Shown one piece after another: positions 26,951 through 36,322 of a stretch of DNA of 64,000 nt. Position numbers and translations under genes: made by a program. The stretch lies in contig NZ_CP142104.1 of assembly GCF_035751725.1 (NCBI RefSeq), forward strand, positions 2,976,001 to 3,040,000, in the 5' to 3' direction. The notes under the pieces were generated by a model. That model made no database searches and was not told the DNA's origin. It worked only from the letters and a program-made list of their open reading frames with translations. Position 1 is the first letter of the stretch, and every line of letters starts with the position of its first letter. Source of the stretch: Pseudomonas frederiksbergensis (GTDB taxonomy: Bacteria; Pseudomonadota; Gammaproteobacteria; Pseudomonadales; Pseudomonadaceae).

Positions 26951-28099
26951 ATGACTTTCGATTTCGACCTGGTGTTCGAGCGCCACGGCACCGGCAGCAC
27001 CAAGTGGAGCCGCTACCCGGCCGATGTATTGCCGATGTGGGTAGCCGACATGGATTTCGCCGTGCCCCCGGTGGTGGTCGATGCGCTGCGCAAGCGCCTG
27101 GAGCACCCGATGCTCGGTTACAGCGTGGCCCAGGACAATCTGCGCGCCGCCATCGTCGCCGATCTCTGGACCAAATATGCCTGGCGCGTCGAACCCCAGC
27201 AGATCCTTTTCCTGCCAGGGGTCGAGCCGGGCTTCAACATGGCCTTGCACGCACTGGTGGAACCGCAGCAGAACGTCGTGGTGCAGGTGCCCAACTACCC
27301 ACCGCTGCGCAATGCCCCGGGGAACTGGGGCCTGAACAAAGTGGAATTGCCCTTCAACGCGGTCGATGGACAATTCCATACGCCGCTACCTGCACTGCGC
27401 GATGCCTTGCGCGGTGGTGGTGCGCTGCTGCTGAGCAATCCGCATAACCCGCTGGGCAAAGTGTTCGATCGCGACGAACTCAAGGCCGTGGCAGACATTT
27501 GCGTCGAGCAGGACGCCTGGATCATTTCCGACGAAATCCATGCCGAGCTGTGCTTCGATGGCCGCAAGCACATCCCGACCGCCACCCTGGGCGCGGAGAT
27601 CGCCGATCGCACCATCACGCTGATGTCCGCCAGCAAGGCCTATAACATCGCTGGCCTGAAAACCTCCTTCGCCATCATCCAGAACGCCAAGCTGCGCGAA
27701 CGGGTCAACAGCGCCAGGGCCGGCATGGTCGACAGCGTGAACGCCTTGGGCCTTGAGGCCACCCGTGCCGCCTACAGCGAAGCGGGCCCGTGGCTGGAGG
27801 CGTTGAAGCGCTATCTGCAAGCCAACCGCGATTACCTGGTCGAAGCGGTCAAGACCCGCCTGCCGGGCGTCACCATGACCGTGCCCCAGGGAACGTACCT
27901 GGCGTGGCTCGATTGCTCCGCCTTGGGGCTGGACGATCCGCAGGGTTTTTTCCTGAAGGAAGCCAAGGTCGGCCTGAGCGCCGGGCTGGATTTCGGCGAC
28001 GACGCTGGGCAATTCGTGCGGATGAACTTCGGCTGTCCACGGGCTTTGCTGGAGGAAGGGATTGCGCGGATGGAGCGTAGCCTGAAAGCCCGAACCTGA
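26951..28099 (+). CDS. patB: PLP-dependent C-S lyase, PatB/MalY family
   Basis: Fold-type I PLP enzyme of 382 aa that probably cleaves cystathionine or other cysteine S-conjugates to pyruvate, ammonia and a thiol. Visible features are the N-terminal FDFDLVFERHGTGSTKW, PMWVADMDFAVPP, GYSVAQDN, NPHNPLGKVF (Asn contact), ISDEIHAELCF (Asp to the pyridine nitrogen), the PLP lysine in SASKAYNIAGLK and the C-terminal FVRMNFGCPRALLEEGI with the carboxylate Arg. Length and motifs match MalY/PatB. It stands alone, followed by a REPIN. MalY can also act as a regulator in E. coli, but nothing here suggests that. Confidence 0.92.
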   Translation: MTFDFDLVFERHGTGSTKWSRYPADVLPMWVADMDFAVPPVVVDALRKRLEHPMLGYSVAQDNLRAAIVADLWTKYAWRVEPQQILFLPGVEPGFNMALHALVEPQQNVVVQVPNYPPLRNAPGNWGLNKVELPFNAVDGQFHTPLPALRDALRGGGALLLSNPHNPLGKVFDRDELKAVADICVEQDAWIISDEIHAELCFDGRKHIPTATLGAEIADRTITLMSASKAYNIAGLKTSFAIIQNAKLRERVNSARAGMVDSVNALGLEATRAAYSEAGPWLEALKRYLQANRDYLVEAVKTRLPGVTMTVPQGTYLAWLDCSALGLDDPQGFFLKEAKVGLSAGLDFGDDAGQFVRMNFGCPRALLEEGIARMERSLKART

Positions 28100-28110
28100 C
28101 CGGAACCCCC

Positions 28111-28202
28111 GTGGCGAGGGAGGTTGCTCGCGCTGGGCTGCGAAGCGGCCCCAGGATTTTGCGGTCGCTGCGCGGCCGGGCGGGAGCAAGCTCCCTCGCC
28201 AC
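28111..28202. repeat. REPIN: two inverted REP units
   Basis: A GTGGCGAGGGAG-type unit (28111-28132) and its inverted partner ending CTCCCTCGCCAC (28181-28202) flank a GC-rich centre with GGGCTGCGAAGCGGCCCC, so the whole 92 bp can fold into one long hairpin. This is the paired form in which fluorescens-group REP sequences usually move. It lies in the convergent gap between patB and the VOC gene. Confidence 0.78.
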
Positions 28203-28226
28203 AAGGGCAATCAATCAGCGGATGTG

Positions 28227-28631
28227 TCAGTCATGCATATCCGGCGTATGCACGAAGCACAACTTATTCCCCTCCGGATCCCGGCAATAGGCGCCGTAGT
28301 AATCTTTCGAATATTGCGGCCTCAGGCCCGGCGCGCCTTCGTCGAAACCGCCCATGTCGAGCGCCATCTTCCAAGCGTTGCGCACCGCCTCCTGTGATTC
28401 GGCAGCAAAGCTGACTTGCATGCCATTGCCCCACGTCGCCGGCAGCCCGTTGATGGGCATCTGGACGAACACCTGCGGCCAATGCTTGCCGGGTTGATGC
28501 CAACCCTCCCCCGGTGGACCAGAGTCATCCTCGCTCTCCATGCGCACCAGGCCCAGGCAGCCAAACACGGCATCATAGAATGCGACCATTCTTGGCAGGT
28601 CCCGCGCGCCAATCTGTATGTGACTGAACAT
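28227..28631 (-). CDS. VOC (glyoxalase/bleomycin-resistance-like) superfamily protein
   Basis: Small metal-dependent-fold protein of 134 aa. The two beta-alpha-beta-beta-beta modules are seen as FSHIQIGARDLPRMVAFYDAVFGCLGL, and FAAESQEAVRNAW with GAYCRDPEGNKLCFVH at the end. Candidate metal ligands are the His in SHIQ and Glu in DPEGNK, but the activity cannot be assigned; members range from dioxygenases to resistance proteins. The ATG at 28631 has AGGAG 7 bp upstream, which rules out longer in-frame starts. It is divergent from the SDR gene at 28817. Confidence 0.88.
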   Translation of the reverse strand: MFSHIQIGARDLPRMVAFYDAVFGCLGLVRMESEDDSGPPGEGWHQPGKHWPQVFVQMPINGLPATWGNGMQVSFAAESQEAVRNAWKMALDMGGFDEGAPGLRPQYSKDYYGAYCRDPEGNKLCFVHTPDMHD

Positions 28632-28816
28632 GCTTTTCTCCTGTTGTAGCCTTACTGCATTGGAATATCCGGCCTCAACCATGTTCATCCGAACGGATGA
28701 ACAGTCGATGAACCGCTGCCAACCACGCTTATCGGCCCATGCAGAAATCCAACCGAACTCTGCTGGAAATCCCAGAGTCCACCCTCCATCGCAACCACTC
28801 GCCATGGAGAACGATT

Positions 28817-29674
28817 ATGGCCGATTACCCAACCCCGCCCTTCCCCAAACAAAGCCAACCCGTACCCGGCAGCCAGCAGAAAATGGAGCCTTACCCCGAC
28901 TGCGGCGAACAGAGCTACAAAGGTTCCGGACGCCTGGCGAACAAGATCGCGCTGATTACCGGTGCCGATAGTGGCATCGGGCGTGCCGTGGCGATTGCCT
29001 TCGCCCGTGAAGGGGCGGACGTGGCGATCTCTTACCTGAACGAGCATGAAGACGCCCAGGAAACCGCTCGTTGGGTCGAAGAGGCCGGGCGCCAATGCCT
29101 GTTGCTACCGGGTGACCTCGCCGATAAGGCCCAGTGCCGCAAAATCGTCGACGACACCGTCGCGCGCTTCGGGCGGATCGACGTCCTCGTCAACAATGCA
29201 GCGTTCCAGATGACCCATGAAAGCCTGGAGGAAATCCCCGACGAGGAATGGGTACGCACGTTCGATATCAACATCACGGCGATGTTCAGGATCTGCCAGG
29301 CCGCAGTTCCGCACATGAAGACCGGTGGCTCGATCATCAACACCACCTCGGTCAACTCCGACATGCCCAAGCCAACGCTACTGGCCTATGCCACCACCAA
29401 GGGCGCCATTGCCAACTTCACCGGCGGTCTGGCGCAGATGCTCGGGCCCAAGGGCATCCGCGTGAACAGCGTCGCGCCAGGGCCTATCTGGACCCCGTTG
29501 ATCGTCGCCACCATGCCCGAGGAAGAAGTACAGAATTTCGGCTCCCAGACACCGCTGGGCCGTCCCGGCCAGCCGGTGGAGGTGGCGCCAATCTTCGTGC
29601 TGCTGGCGTCGGATGAGTCCAGCTACATTTCCGGCTCGCGGTATGCAGTGACGGGGGGCAAGCCGATTCTGTAA
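28817..29674 (+). CDS. SDR-family oxidoreductase, YghA/stress-type with extended N-terminus
   Basis: Short-chain dehydrogenase of 285 aa with the ~40-residue proline-rich N-terminal extension typical of YghA-like proteins (PTPPFPKQSQPVPGSQQKM). The core shows LITGADSGIGRAVAIAFARE, VLVNNAAFQM, the Ser in NTTSVNSDMP and YATTK, ending with YISGSRYAVTGGK. E. coli YghA is an NADP-dependent aldehyde reductase; plasmid and stress-island homologues are often RpoS-dependent, so a stress role is plausible. GGAGA lies 7 bp before the ATG at 28817. A perfect REP hairpin follows the stop. Confidence 0.9.
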   Translation: MADYPTPPFPKQSQPVPGSQQKMEPYPDCGEQSYKGSGRLANKIALITGADSGIGRAVAIAFAREGADVAISYLNEHEDAQETARWVEEAGRQCLLLPGDLADKAQCRKIVDDTVARFGRIDVLVNNAAFQMTHESLEEIPDEEWVRTFDINITAMFRICQAAVPHMKTGGSIINTTSVNSDMPKPTLLAYATTKGAIANFTGGLAQMLGPKGIRVNSVAPGPIWTPLIVATMPEEEVQNFGSQTPLGRPGQPVEVAPIFVLLASDESSYISGSRYAVTGGKPIL

Positions 29675-29686
29675 ACATACGCACAT

Positions 29687-29720
29687 CCTGTGGCGAGGGA
29701 GCAAGCTCCCTCGCCACAGG
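29687..29720. repeat. Perfect REP hairpin after the SDR gene
   Basis: CCTGTGGCGAGGGAG (29687-29701) is followed by CAAG and its exact complement (29706-29720), a 15-bp perfect stem without a T-run. It is a single REP unit of the GTGGCGAGG family in the convergent gap between the SDR and DUF421 genes. It may also stop transcription or protect mRNA 3' ends. Confidence 0.78.
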
Positions 29721-29733
29721 AGCGTTCTTCGGA

Positions 29734-30177
29734 TCACTCCTTGGCAATCACCGTAATCTTCCCGTTACGCTCAATAATCGCAAACTTGATCTGGTCCAGG
29801 GTCTCGATGCCCTGGCTCGATCGGGCCGCCTCCATGATGTCCGCCTCTATGAGCCGCGCGTGACGCATGCGGCCCTGGAGGATGCGTCCGTCCTCGACAA
29901 TGACGGTCGGGCCACCGTCGATCAGCCGGGACACCCAATCGGAGCGCAGCTTGAGCAACGAAAAACCGATGTCGATGGCTATCAGCGTGACGATGACCAT
30001 GAATGCGTTGGTCATCGAAAAGTCATCCCCCAGCAGCGCCTGCTGGGTCGCCTCGCCAATGATCATCAACAACACAAAATCGAAGGTGGTGATCTCCGCC
30101 AGCGAACGTCGCCCGGCGATCTTGAACAGCACCATCAACACCGCGTACATCGCGGCGGCTCGCAATACCGAATCCAT
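29734..30177 (-). CDS. DUF421/YetF-family membrane protein
   Basis: Membrane protein of 147 aa. Three hydrophobic N-terminal segments (LRAAAMYAVLMVLFKIAG, FDFVLLMIIGEATQQALL, FMVIVTLIAIDIGFSLL) precede the cytosolic YetF domain with IDGGPTVIVEDGRILQGRM. Family motifs GRRSLAEITTFDFVLLM and IGEATQQALLGDD are clear. Function is unknown; the family occurs in sporulation and stress contexts. It is the last gene of a three-gene operon, 7 bp after the hypothetical membrane protein gene. Confidence 0.88.
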   Translation of the reverse strand: MDSVLRAAAMYAVLMVLFKIAGRRSLAEITTFDFVLLMIIGEATQQALLGDDFSMTNAFMVIVTLIAIDIGFSLLKLRSDWVSRLIDGGPTVIVEDGRILQGRMRHARLIEADIMEAARSSQGIETLDQIKFAIIERNGKITVIAKE

Positions 30178-30184
30178 ACGTCAC

Positions 30185-30703
30185 CTAAGGAAAGATGAAT
30201 TGACTGAACGTGACCACGGCGCCATTGGGCGTGGCGATGCGACCGTGGTAGGTGCCAAGGCCTTCGCCGAGCAATGACAGGTGCAGGTTCGCCTCACCCT
30301 GGCCATCGGCCTGGAGCCAGAGTTTCATGCCCGGCCCCGCAGCGGACGAGCGCATGGGTTGCGGTTGCACGCTCTGTACGTCGAACCCTTCTAGCCAGTC
30401 ACCGCCGAGCTCGACTTCCAGCACCGCATTGGGTGCGCCTTTCAAGCGAACGATCAGTGGGTTGGTCGAGCCGTTGCGGTGGAACCTCTCGTACTCCACG
30501 CCAATGCTGCCGTCGGCGCTGTGCATTTGCCGGCTGCTCAACGGGCCACGGGAAAACAGCCCGAGCAAGGTCAGGATCACCAGCAGCACCAACACGTACC
30601 AACCCACCCGTTCGAAACGCCAGACCTTGTGCTGGAACACCATGTCCTCGCGCACCGGGTACTGACGACTGCGGTGGTCGTCCTGTTCCCATTTGTCGGT
30701 CAT
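30185..30703 (-). CDS. Conserved hypothetical single-span membrane protein
   Basis: Protein of 172 aa, not recognised by function. A charged cytosolic N-terminus (~30 residues) is followed by one transmembrane segment (VGWYVLVLLVILTLLGLFS, about 33-51) and a ~120-residue beta-rich outer domain (SIGVEYERFHRNGSTNPLIV, then a second half GEGLGTYHGRIATPNG). It lies 11 bp after the CinA-like gene and 7 bp before the DUF421 gene. The three are almost certainly co-transcribed, suggesting that it works with DUF421 at the inner membrane. Confidence 0.75.
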   Translation of the reverse strand: MTDKWEQDDHRSRQYPVREDMVFQHKVWRFERVGWYVLVLLVILTLLGLFSRGPLSSRQMHSADGSIGVEYERFHRNGSTNPLIVRLKGAPNAVLEVELGGDWLEGFDVQSVQPQPMRSSAAGPGMKLWLQADGQGEANLHLSLLGEGLGTYHGRIATPNGAVVTFSQFIFP

Positions 30704-30714
30704 GACGGCTCTCC

Positions 30715-31215
30715 CTATCGACGGTCGCCCGCCAACGCGCGTTGGTGGTAGCTCGGTATCTGCTGCAAGGCGTACTCACTGGACAGCCGTTGCACCTGGG
30801 AACGATCGCCAAAGAACCGTTCGCGGCGACTGAACAGCGCGCGTTGCCCGTCCACTTCGAACGCCCAGGCAAAGCACACCGTGCCGGCGGGAATGCCGTC
30901 CTTATCGTCGGGCCCGAGCAGGCCGGTGGTGGCGACCGCCACGTTGGCGTTGGCATCGCGCAGGGCGCCGAGGGCCATTTCCTCGGCAACTTCGCGGCTG
31001 GTCAGGTTGAAGGTCTCGATGGTTCGTGGCTTGACACCCAGCAGCCGCTGCTTGGCTTCAGGTGAATAAACCACATAGCCGCTTTCAATCAGCGCACCGC
31101 TGCCCGGCACTTCGGCCAACAGCGTGACGATCAGCCCGGCGGTGCAGGATTCGGCGGTGGTCAGGCGCAACTCATGTTCGCGCATGTATTCGATCAAGGG
31201 ATGGGCAACGGTCAT
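30715..31215 (-). CDS. Stand-alone CinA C-terminal domain protein (PncC-like)
   Basis: Protein of 166 aa made only of the CinA C-terminal domain, which in E. coli PncC deamidates nicotinamide mononucleotide in NAD recycling. Motifs are LRLTTAESCTAGLIVTLLAEVPGSG, with the catalytic Ser, and VATTGLLGPDDKDGIPAGTV. The conserved Lys/Tyr block appears as SGYVVYSPEAKQRLLGV. The ATG at 31215 has GAAGGA 9 bp upstream. It heads the operon with the membrane protein and DUF421 genes rather than sitting next to recA, so it is probably a paralogue of the housekeeping enzyme. Confidence 0.87.
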   Translation of the reverse strand: MTVAHPLIEYMREHELRLTTAESCTAGLIVTLLAEVPGSGALIESGYVVYSPEAKQRLLGVKPRTIETFNLTSREVAEEMALGALRDANANVAVATTGLLGPDDKDGIPAGTVCFAWAFEVDGQRALFSRRERFFGDRSQVQRLSSEYALQQIPSYHQRALAGDRR

Positions 31216-31382
31216 GGCATACAGTCCTTCATGGATGCTGATGGGTTGACCCCCACCGTTTCGAATCATTCCCTTTATCGCACCGCGCCGCTGAGCGGCC
31301 AAATAAATGAAACCCCTGGCCAATCCTGTACCTCATAACGGTATGAGCCTCATGCAGAGGCTGTCCTGATCAGGAGGTCGTC

Positions 31383-31994
31383 ATGTCCGTGCTTTTCGTC
31401 AAACTGTTCACCCATCCTGAATTCGCCTGGGGGGACATCCGCGAGCAAGAGCAGGCTCATCCCCACCATTACCTGGCGCATCTGTTGTTGCTCGCGTTGA
31501 TCCCGGCGGTATGCCTGTTCATCGGCACCACCTGGACCGGTTGGAGCCTGGCCGAGAACGAAACCGTGCGACTCAGCCACGCCAGTGCGCTACAGCTGTG
31601 CGTCTTGCTGTACGCGACCATTGTGGTTGGCGTGTCGCTGATGGGGCTGTTCATCCGCTGGATGTCGCGCACCTTCGAAGTCCGGCCCACGGTCAACCAA
31701 TGCATCGGCTTCGCCGCCTACACCGCTACCCCGTACTTCCTGGCCGGGATCTTCGGCGTGTATCCGAGCCGCTGGCTGGCGGTGGCGGTCCTGCTGGCCG
31801 CTTCGGCCTACTCGACGTTCCTGCTGTTCGTCGGCCTGCCCAAGTTCATGGGCTTGAAGAAGGAACAGGGCCTGCTGTATTCGGCCAGCGTCTGGGGCGT
31901 CGGCTTGCTGGTGCTGGTCACGATCCTGGTGGAAATGATCCTGCTGTGGTTCAACTATCTGCAGCCGGAATATCTGCGGGTTCCGGTAGGCTGA
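31383..31994 (+). CDS. Yip1-family integral membrane protein (YohC-like)
   Basis: Membrane protein of 203 aa with about five hydrophobic spans (LAHLLLLALIPAVCLFIGTTW, LCVLLYATIVVGVSLMGLF, AVAVLLAASAYSTFLLFVGLP, VWGVGLLVLVTILVEMILLWF). The Yip1-domain features are the conserved AAYTATPYFLAGIFG and GLPKFMGLKKEQGLLYS. The N-terminal FVKLFTHPEFAW is typical of the bacterial YohC branch. Its function is unknown. It is divergent from the CinA-like operon and upstream of the CheB/CheR hybrid gene, 157 bp away. Confidence 0.86.
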   Translation: MSVLFVKLFTHPEFAWGDIREQEQAHPHHYLAHLLLLALIPAVCLFIGTTWTGWSLAENETVRLSHASALQLCVLLYATIVVGVSLMGLFIRWMSRTFEVRPTVNQCIGFAAYTATPYFLAGIFGVYPSRWLAVAVLLAASAYSTFLLFVGLPKFMGLKKEQGLLYSASVWGVGLLVLVTILVEMILLWFNYLQPEYLRVPVG

Positions 31995-32151
31995 ATGGCT
32001 TTTGAAGGTACACAATGTGGACGGCGGCGGCGGCGTAGCGAAGCGCGAGTTTTCGCAATCTTCACGTAACCCGACTATCCTGCGACTTTTTGCATCCCGA
32101 ATCGAGTCGGCAGCGCTGGACCGCCCCGCCGCCCCTTAAGGCCTAATTTAT

Positions 32152-35100
32152 ATGTCATCTTCAAGCAAACGCTCTCCCAACGTGCCACAGCGACGAGAGC
32201 TGAGCCCCAGCAACCTGGATTTCGCAGTAGTCGGAATCGGCGCTTCCGCGGGTGGGCTACAGGCCGTCAAGCAGTTTTTCGAGCACATGCCCAAGGACAA
32301 CGGCATGGCGTTCGTGATCGTTCTCCACCTGGCTCCGGATCATCAGAGCATCGCCGACAGGATCATCCAGGAAGCCACCAAGATGCCTGTGTTGCAGGTG
32401 ACCGAGGCGGTGCCGATCCAGAAGAACCATGTCTATGTGATTTCCCCTGCCCATCAGCTGTCGATGAACGACGGTTACCTGAAGGTTTCTCCGGCCGAGC
32501 CGCGCCAGGGCGGACACGTGGCGATCGACCTGTTTTTCCGTGACTTGGCCGATGTGCACAAGGACCGCGCGTTCTGCCTGGTGCTGTCCGGCACCGGCTC
32601 CGACGGCGCGGTGGGCCTGTCGCGCATCAAGGAACAAGGTGGCGTGACCATCGCCCAATCGCCACAGGACGCCGAGTTCGACGGCATGCCCCAAGCCGCC
32701 ATCGACACCCAGATGGTCGACCTGGTGCTCCCGGTCGTCGATATGCCGCAAAAGCTCCTGGAGCTGTGGCGCAACTCCCAGGCCATCCGACTGCCGACGG
32801 CCAATGATCCGGAGATAAAAGCTCAACCACCGGCGTCGGAACGCGAAGCCGTAGCTGCCGAGCAATCGTTGCACGACATCCTCGTGCAACTGCGGGCCGG
32901 CACGGGCCATGACTTCAAGCATTACAAGCGTGCCACCGTGCTGCGGCGCATCGAACGGCGCATGCAAGTCACCGCCCAACCGGACCTGGGCGCCTACTAC
33001 AGCTACTTGCAAAACCACCCGGAAGAAACCAAGGCACTGCTCGGCGACCTGTTGATCGGCGTGACCAACTTCTTCCGCGATCGCGAGGCCTTCGAAGCGC
33101 TGGAGCGCGACGTCCTGCCCAACCTGCTCAAGCCGGTAGAACCGGGCAGCGTGCCACCGGAAGAGGTCCGGGTCTGGTCGGCCGGCTGCTCGACCGGCGA
33201 AGAAGCCTACACCCTGGCCATGTTGCTCAGCGACCAGTTGCAACACGACGCCAGCAACGCCAAGTTGCAGATATTCGCCACCGATATCGATGAACGGGCC
33301 ATTACCGTGGGCCGCAGCGGAGCGTATCCGGAAGCGATCATCACCGACGTCCCGCCCACCCGCCTGCGTCAGTATTTCGTCAAGGAAGGCGCCAACTTCC
33401 GGGTGCGCAAGGAAATCCGCGAACGGGTGCTGTTCGCCAAGCACAGCCTGCTGTCGGACCCGCCTTTCTCGCAGATTGACCTGATTGTCTGCCGCAACCT
33501 GCTGATCTACCTCGACCGCGAAGTGCAGCGCGAAATTTTGCAGATGTTCCACTTTGCCCTCCGACCGGGCGGCTATCTGTTCCTCGGTTCCTCGGAGTCG
33601 GCGGATGCTTGCCATGAACTGTTCAGCCCGGTGGACAAGCGCAACCGGATCTTCCGAGCCAAGTACGGCACCGCCAGCAGTCGCCGCACCCCGACCATGC
33701 CACGCGGCGGCTACGTACGCAGCACCTCGACGCTGGCCGCGCCGCAGATCGCCGTGCCGCGCAAGGTCTCGTTCGCCGATATTCACCTGCGCGCCATTGA
33801 GCAGGCCGCGCCTCCCAGCATCATCGTCGACACCAACGGCGACATCCTGCATATGATCGAAACCGCCGGACGCTACCTGCGCCATGTCGGCGGTGAGATG
33901 TCGCGCAACCTGTTGACCCTGATCAACCCGCAACTGCGCCTGGAAATCCGCACCGCATTGTTCCAGGTCAACCAGAACGGCCAGCCGGTCAAGTCGCGCC
34001 AGGTCAACATGGAACGCGATGGCCGGCGTTTCCTGGTGGACCTGCTGGTCCAGCCGTATCGCGACGAACAATCCGATGGTGACTTTGTGCTCGTCGTGTT
34101 CGAAGAGGAAGAGATCGACCCAGGCCAGCAGGTTGCCGCTGTCACCAACCAGACTGAAAACCAGGTGCTGGCCAACCTGGAACGCGAACTCCAGCGCACC
34201 AAGTCGCACCTGCAAGACACCATTGAGCAGGCCGAAGTCTCCAGCGAGGAACTCAAGGCTTCCAACGAGGAAATGCAGGCCATCAACGAGGAACTGCGCT
34301 CCGCCACCGAGGAGCTGGAGACCAGCAAGGAAGAGCTGCAATCGATCAACGAAGAGTTGCTGACGGTCAACTACGAGCTCAAGACCAAGGTTGAAGAAAC
34401 CGACAAGATCAACGATTACCTGACCAACCTGATCGCCTCCACCGACATCGCCACGGTGTTCATCGACCGCAGCATGCGCATCAAATGGTTCACGCCTCGG
34501 GCCACCGACATTTTCAGCATGCTTCCGGTGGACACCGGGCGCTCGTTGCTGGACATCACCCATCGCCTGGACTATCCGGACATGGCGGCGGACGCGACCC
34601 AAGTGTTCGAATCCCTGAACATGATCGAGCGCGAAGTCAGCAGCAGCGATGCGCGCTGGTACATCGCCCGGCTGTTGCCGTACCGCTCCAGCGAAGACCA
34701 TATCGACGGCACGGTCCTGACCTTCATCGACATCACCAAGCGTCGGGCCGCCGAAGAAGAGCTGCGTTTGGGTGAGGAGCGCATGCGCCTGGTGGCAGAA
34801 AGCACCCGCGACTACGCGATTATCCTGCTCGACGAACATGGTGTGATCACCAGTTGGAACACCGGGGCGGAGCTGATCTTCGGTCATACCAAGGGCGAAG
34901 CCGAAGGCAGTTATTACGATTTCGTGTTCACGCCGGAAGACCGTGCCACCGGCGTTCCCGAGACAGAACTGAGCACCGCTCGGGCCAAGGGCCGTTGCGA
35001 AGACGAGCGCTGGCATCAGCGCAAGGACGGCAGCCGCTTCTTCTGCAGCGGCGAAGTCACGCTGCTCAGCGGCGACTCGTTGCAGGGCTATGTGAAGATC

Positions 35101-36297
35101 GCCCGTGACCTCACCGGCCACAAGCGCCTGCACGAGGAGCAGACCCAGCGGCTGATGGAAACCCAGAACTCCAGCCATTTGAAGGATGAGTTCTTCGCCG
35201 TCATGTCCCACGAACTCAAGCACCCGTTGAACCTGATCCAGCTCAACGCCGAGTTGCTGCGACGCCTGCCGGTGACCAAGACCGTCACAGCGGCGGCCCG
35301 GGCCGTGAACACTATTTGCGACGCGGTCACCAGCCAGGCGCGCATCATCGACGACCTGCTGGACGTGGCCCGTGTTCGCACCGGCAAGCTCAAGCTCAAG
35401 CGCCAAGCGGTGGACCTGGCGCGGGTGCTGCAAGATATCTACACCGTAGTGATCAACGACAATCACCCGAACAAGGTCACCCTGGAGCTGCCTGAAGGCT
35501 CCAGTGGCAAGCTGATCGTCAACGCCGACCCGACCCGGCTGGAGCAGATCATCTGGAACCTGGTGAACAACGCGCTGAAGTTCACCCCTAACGGCGGCCG
35601 CGTGCAGCTGGTCGCCAGCCATGACGACCATATGGCGCGCCTGGACGTAAAGGATTCTGGCGTAGGTATCGCGGCCGAGCATCTGAACGAAGTGTTCGAT
35701 CTGTTCGGCCAGGCCGAGACCCAGCACGCCACCCACCAGCGCGAAGGCCTGGGGATCGGCCTGTCACTGGTCCGGCAATTGACCGAAGCCCACGGCGGCA
35801 GCGTCGAGGTCAAGTCCGAAGGGCTGGGCAAAGGCTGCACCTTCACCATCCGCCTGCCCTTGAGCAATGCCGCAATCGAGCCCAAGCCGCAACCCTGTGA
35901 TGATCAGTCCGGGCGCCTCAGCGGCTTGACGATCCTGTTGGTGGATGACTCGCCCGACGTACTGGATACCCTCAAGCTGCTGCTGGAGATGGAAGACGCC
36001 ATCGTGGTTGCCTTCGATCAACCGTTGGAGGCGCTGGAGGCCGCCAGGAATGGTCGTTTCGACGTGGTGATTTCCGACCTGGGGATGCCGGTGATGAATG
36101 GCCATGAACTGATGCAGGCGCTGCGCGAGCTGCCCCACATCAAACACATCCCGGCCATCGCCCTGACCGGCTACGGCGCGTCCACCGACCTGCACAAATC
36201 GCAACAATCAGGCTTCGACCAGCACATCGGCAAACCGGTGTCCTATGAGGAGTTGATTGAGACGATCGAGCAGCTGCGGCGTTCGCAGGTTTACTAG
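32152..36297 (+). CDS. CheB-CheR-PAS-histidine kinase-receiver fusion protein
   Basis: Cytosolic signalling protein of 1381 aa. Residues ~22-205 are a CheB-type methylesterase with Ser32 (GIGASAGG), His59 and Asp151 (GTGSDGAVG), all catalytic residues retained. Residues ~235-500 are a CheR-type methyltransferase (SAM motif SAGCSTGEEAYTLA near 341). A long coiled coil (~675-765, repeated EEL/SNEE motifs) and two PAS regions (~770-870, 885-1000) follow. The kinase has its H-box SHELKHPLNL at His1020, then GVGI and GLGIGLSLV, and a receiver domain ends it with phosphoacceptor Asp1309 (ISDLGMP). No transmembrane span is seen. The partner receptor and output are unknown. Confidence 0.92.
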   Translation: MSSSSKRSPNVPQRRELSPSNLDFAVVGIGASAGGLQAVKQFFEHMPKDNGMAFVIVLHLAPDHQSIADRIIQEATKMPVLQVTEAVPIQKNHVYVISPAHQLSMNDGYLKVSPAEPRQGGHVAIDLFFRDLADVHKDRAFCLVLSGTGSDGAVGLSRIKEQGGVTIAQSPQDAEFDGMPQAAIDTQMVDLVLPVVDMPQKLLELWRNSQAIRLPTANDPEIKAQPPASEREAVAAEQSLHDILVQLRAGTGHDFKHYKRATVLRRIERRMQVTAQPDLGAYYSYLQNHPEETKALLGDLLIGVTNFFRDREAFEALERDVLPNLLKPVEPGSVPPEEVRVWSAGCSTGEEAYTLAMLLSDQLQHDASNAKLQIFATDIDERAITVGRSGAYPEAIITDVPPTRLRQYFVKEGANFRVRKEIRERVLFAKHSLLSDPPFSQIDLIVCRNLLIYLDREVQREILQMFHFALRPGGYLFLGSSESADACHELFSPVDKRNRIFRAKYGTASSRRTPTMPRGGYVRSTSTLAAPQIAVPRKVSFADIHLRAIEQAAPPSIIVDTNGDILHMIETAGRYLRHVGGEMSRNLLTLINPQLRLEIRTALFQVNQNGQPVKSRQVNMERDGRRFLVDLLVQPYRDEQSDGDFVLVVFEEEEIDPGQQVAAVTNQTENQVLANLERELQRTKSHLQDTIEQAEVSSEELKASNEEMQAINEELRSATEELETSKEELQSINEELLTVNYELKTKVEETDKINDYLTNLIASTDIATVFIDRSMRIKWFTPRATDIFSMLPVDTGRSLLDITHRLDYPDMAADATQVFESLNMIEREVSSSDARWYIARLLPYRSSEDHIDGTVLTFIDITKRRAAEEELRLGEERMRLVAESTRDYAIILLDEHGVITSWNTGAELIFGHTKGEAEGSYYDFVFTPEDRATGVPETELSTARAKGRCEDERWHQRKDGSRFFCSGEVTLLSGDSLQGYVKIARDLTGHKRLHEEQTQRLMETQNSSHLKDEFFAVMSHELKHPLNLIQLNAELLRRLPVTKTVTAAARAVNTICDAVTSQARIIDDLLDVARVRTGKLKLKRQAVDLARVLQDIYTVVINDNHPNKVTLELPEGSSGKLIVNADPTRLEQIIWNLVNNALKFTPNGGRVQLVASHDDHMARLDVKDSGVGIAAEHLNEVFDLFGQAETQHATHQREGLGIGLSLVRQLTEAHGGSVEVKSEGLGKGCTFTIRLPLSNAAIEPKPQPCDDQSGRLSGLTILLVDDSPDVLDTLKLLLEMEDAIVVAFDQPLEALEAARNGRFDVVISDLGMPVMNGHELMQALRELPHIKHIPAIALTGYGASTDLHKSQQSGFDQHIGKPVSYEELIETIEQLRRSQVY

Positions 36298-36322
36298 CCT
36301 TGGACTGACTAGAATTGCTCTC

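Noticed and set aside
28111..28202. Reading the paired hairpin as a CRISPR or small RNA locus
   Set aside because: Only one inverted pair, no regular spacers, and the sequence matches the window's REP family.
32257..35736. Minus-strand open frame of 1159 codons opposite the CheB-CheR hybrid gene
   Set aside because: It is a high-GC antisense shadow: no family motifs, no ribosome site, and the plus strand encodes clear catalytic domains throughout.
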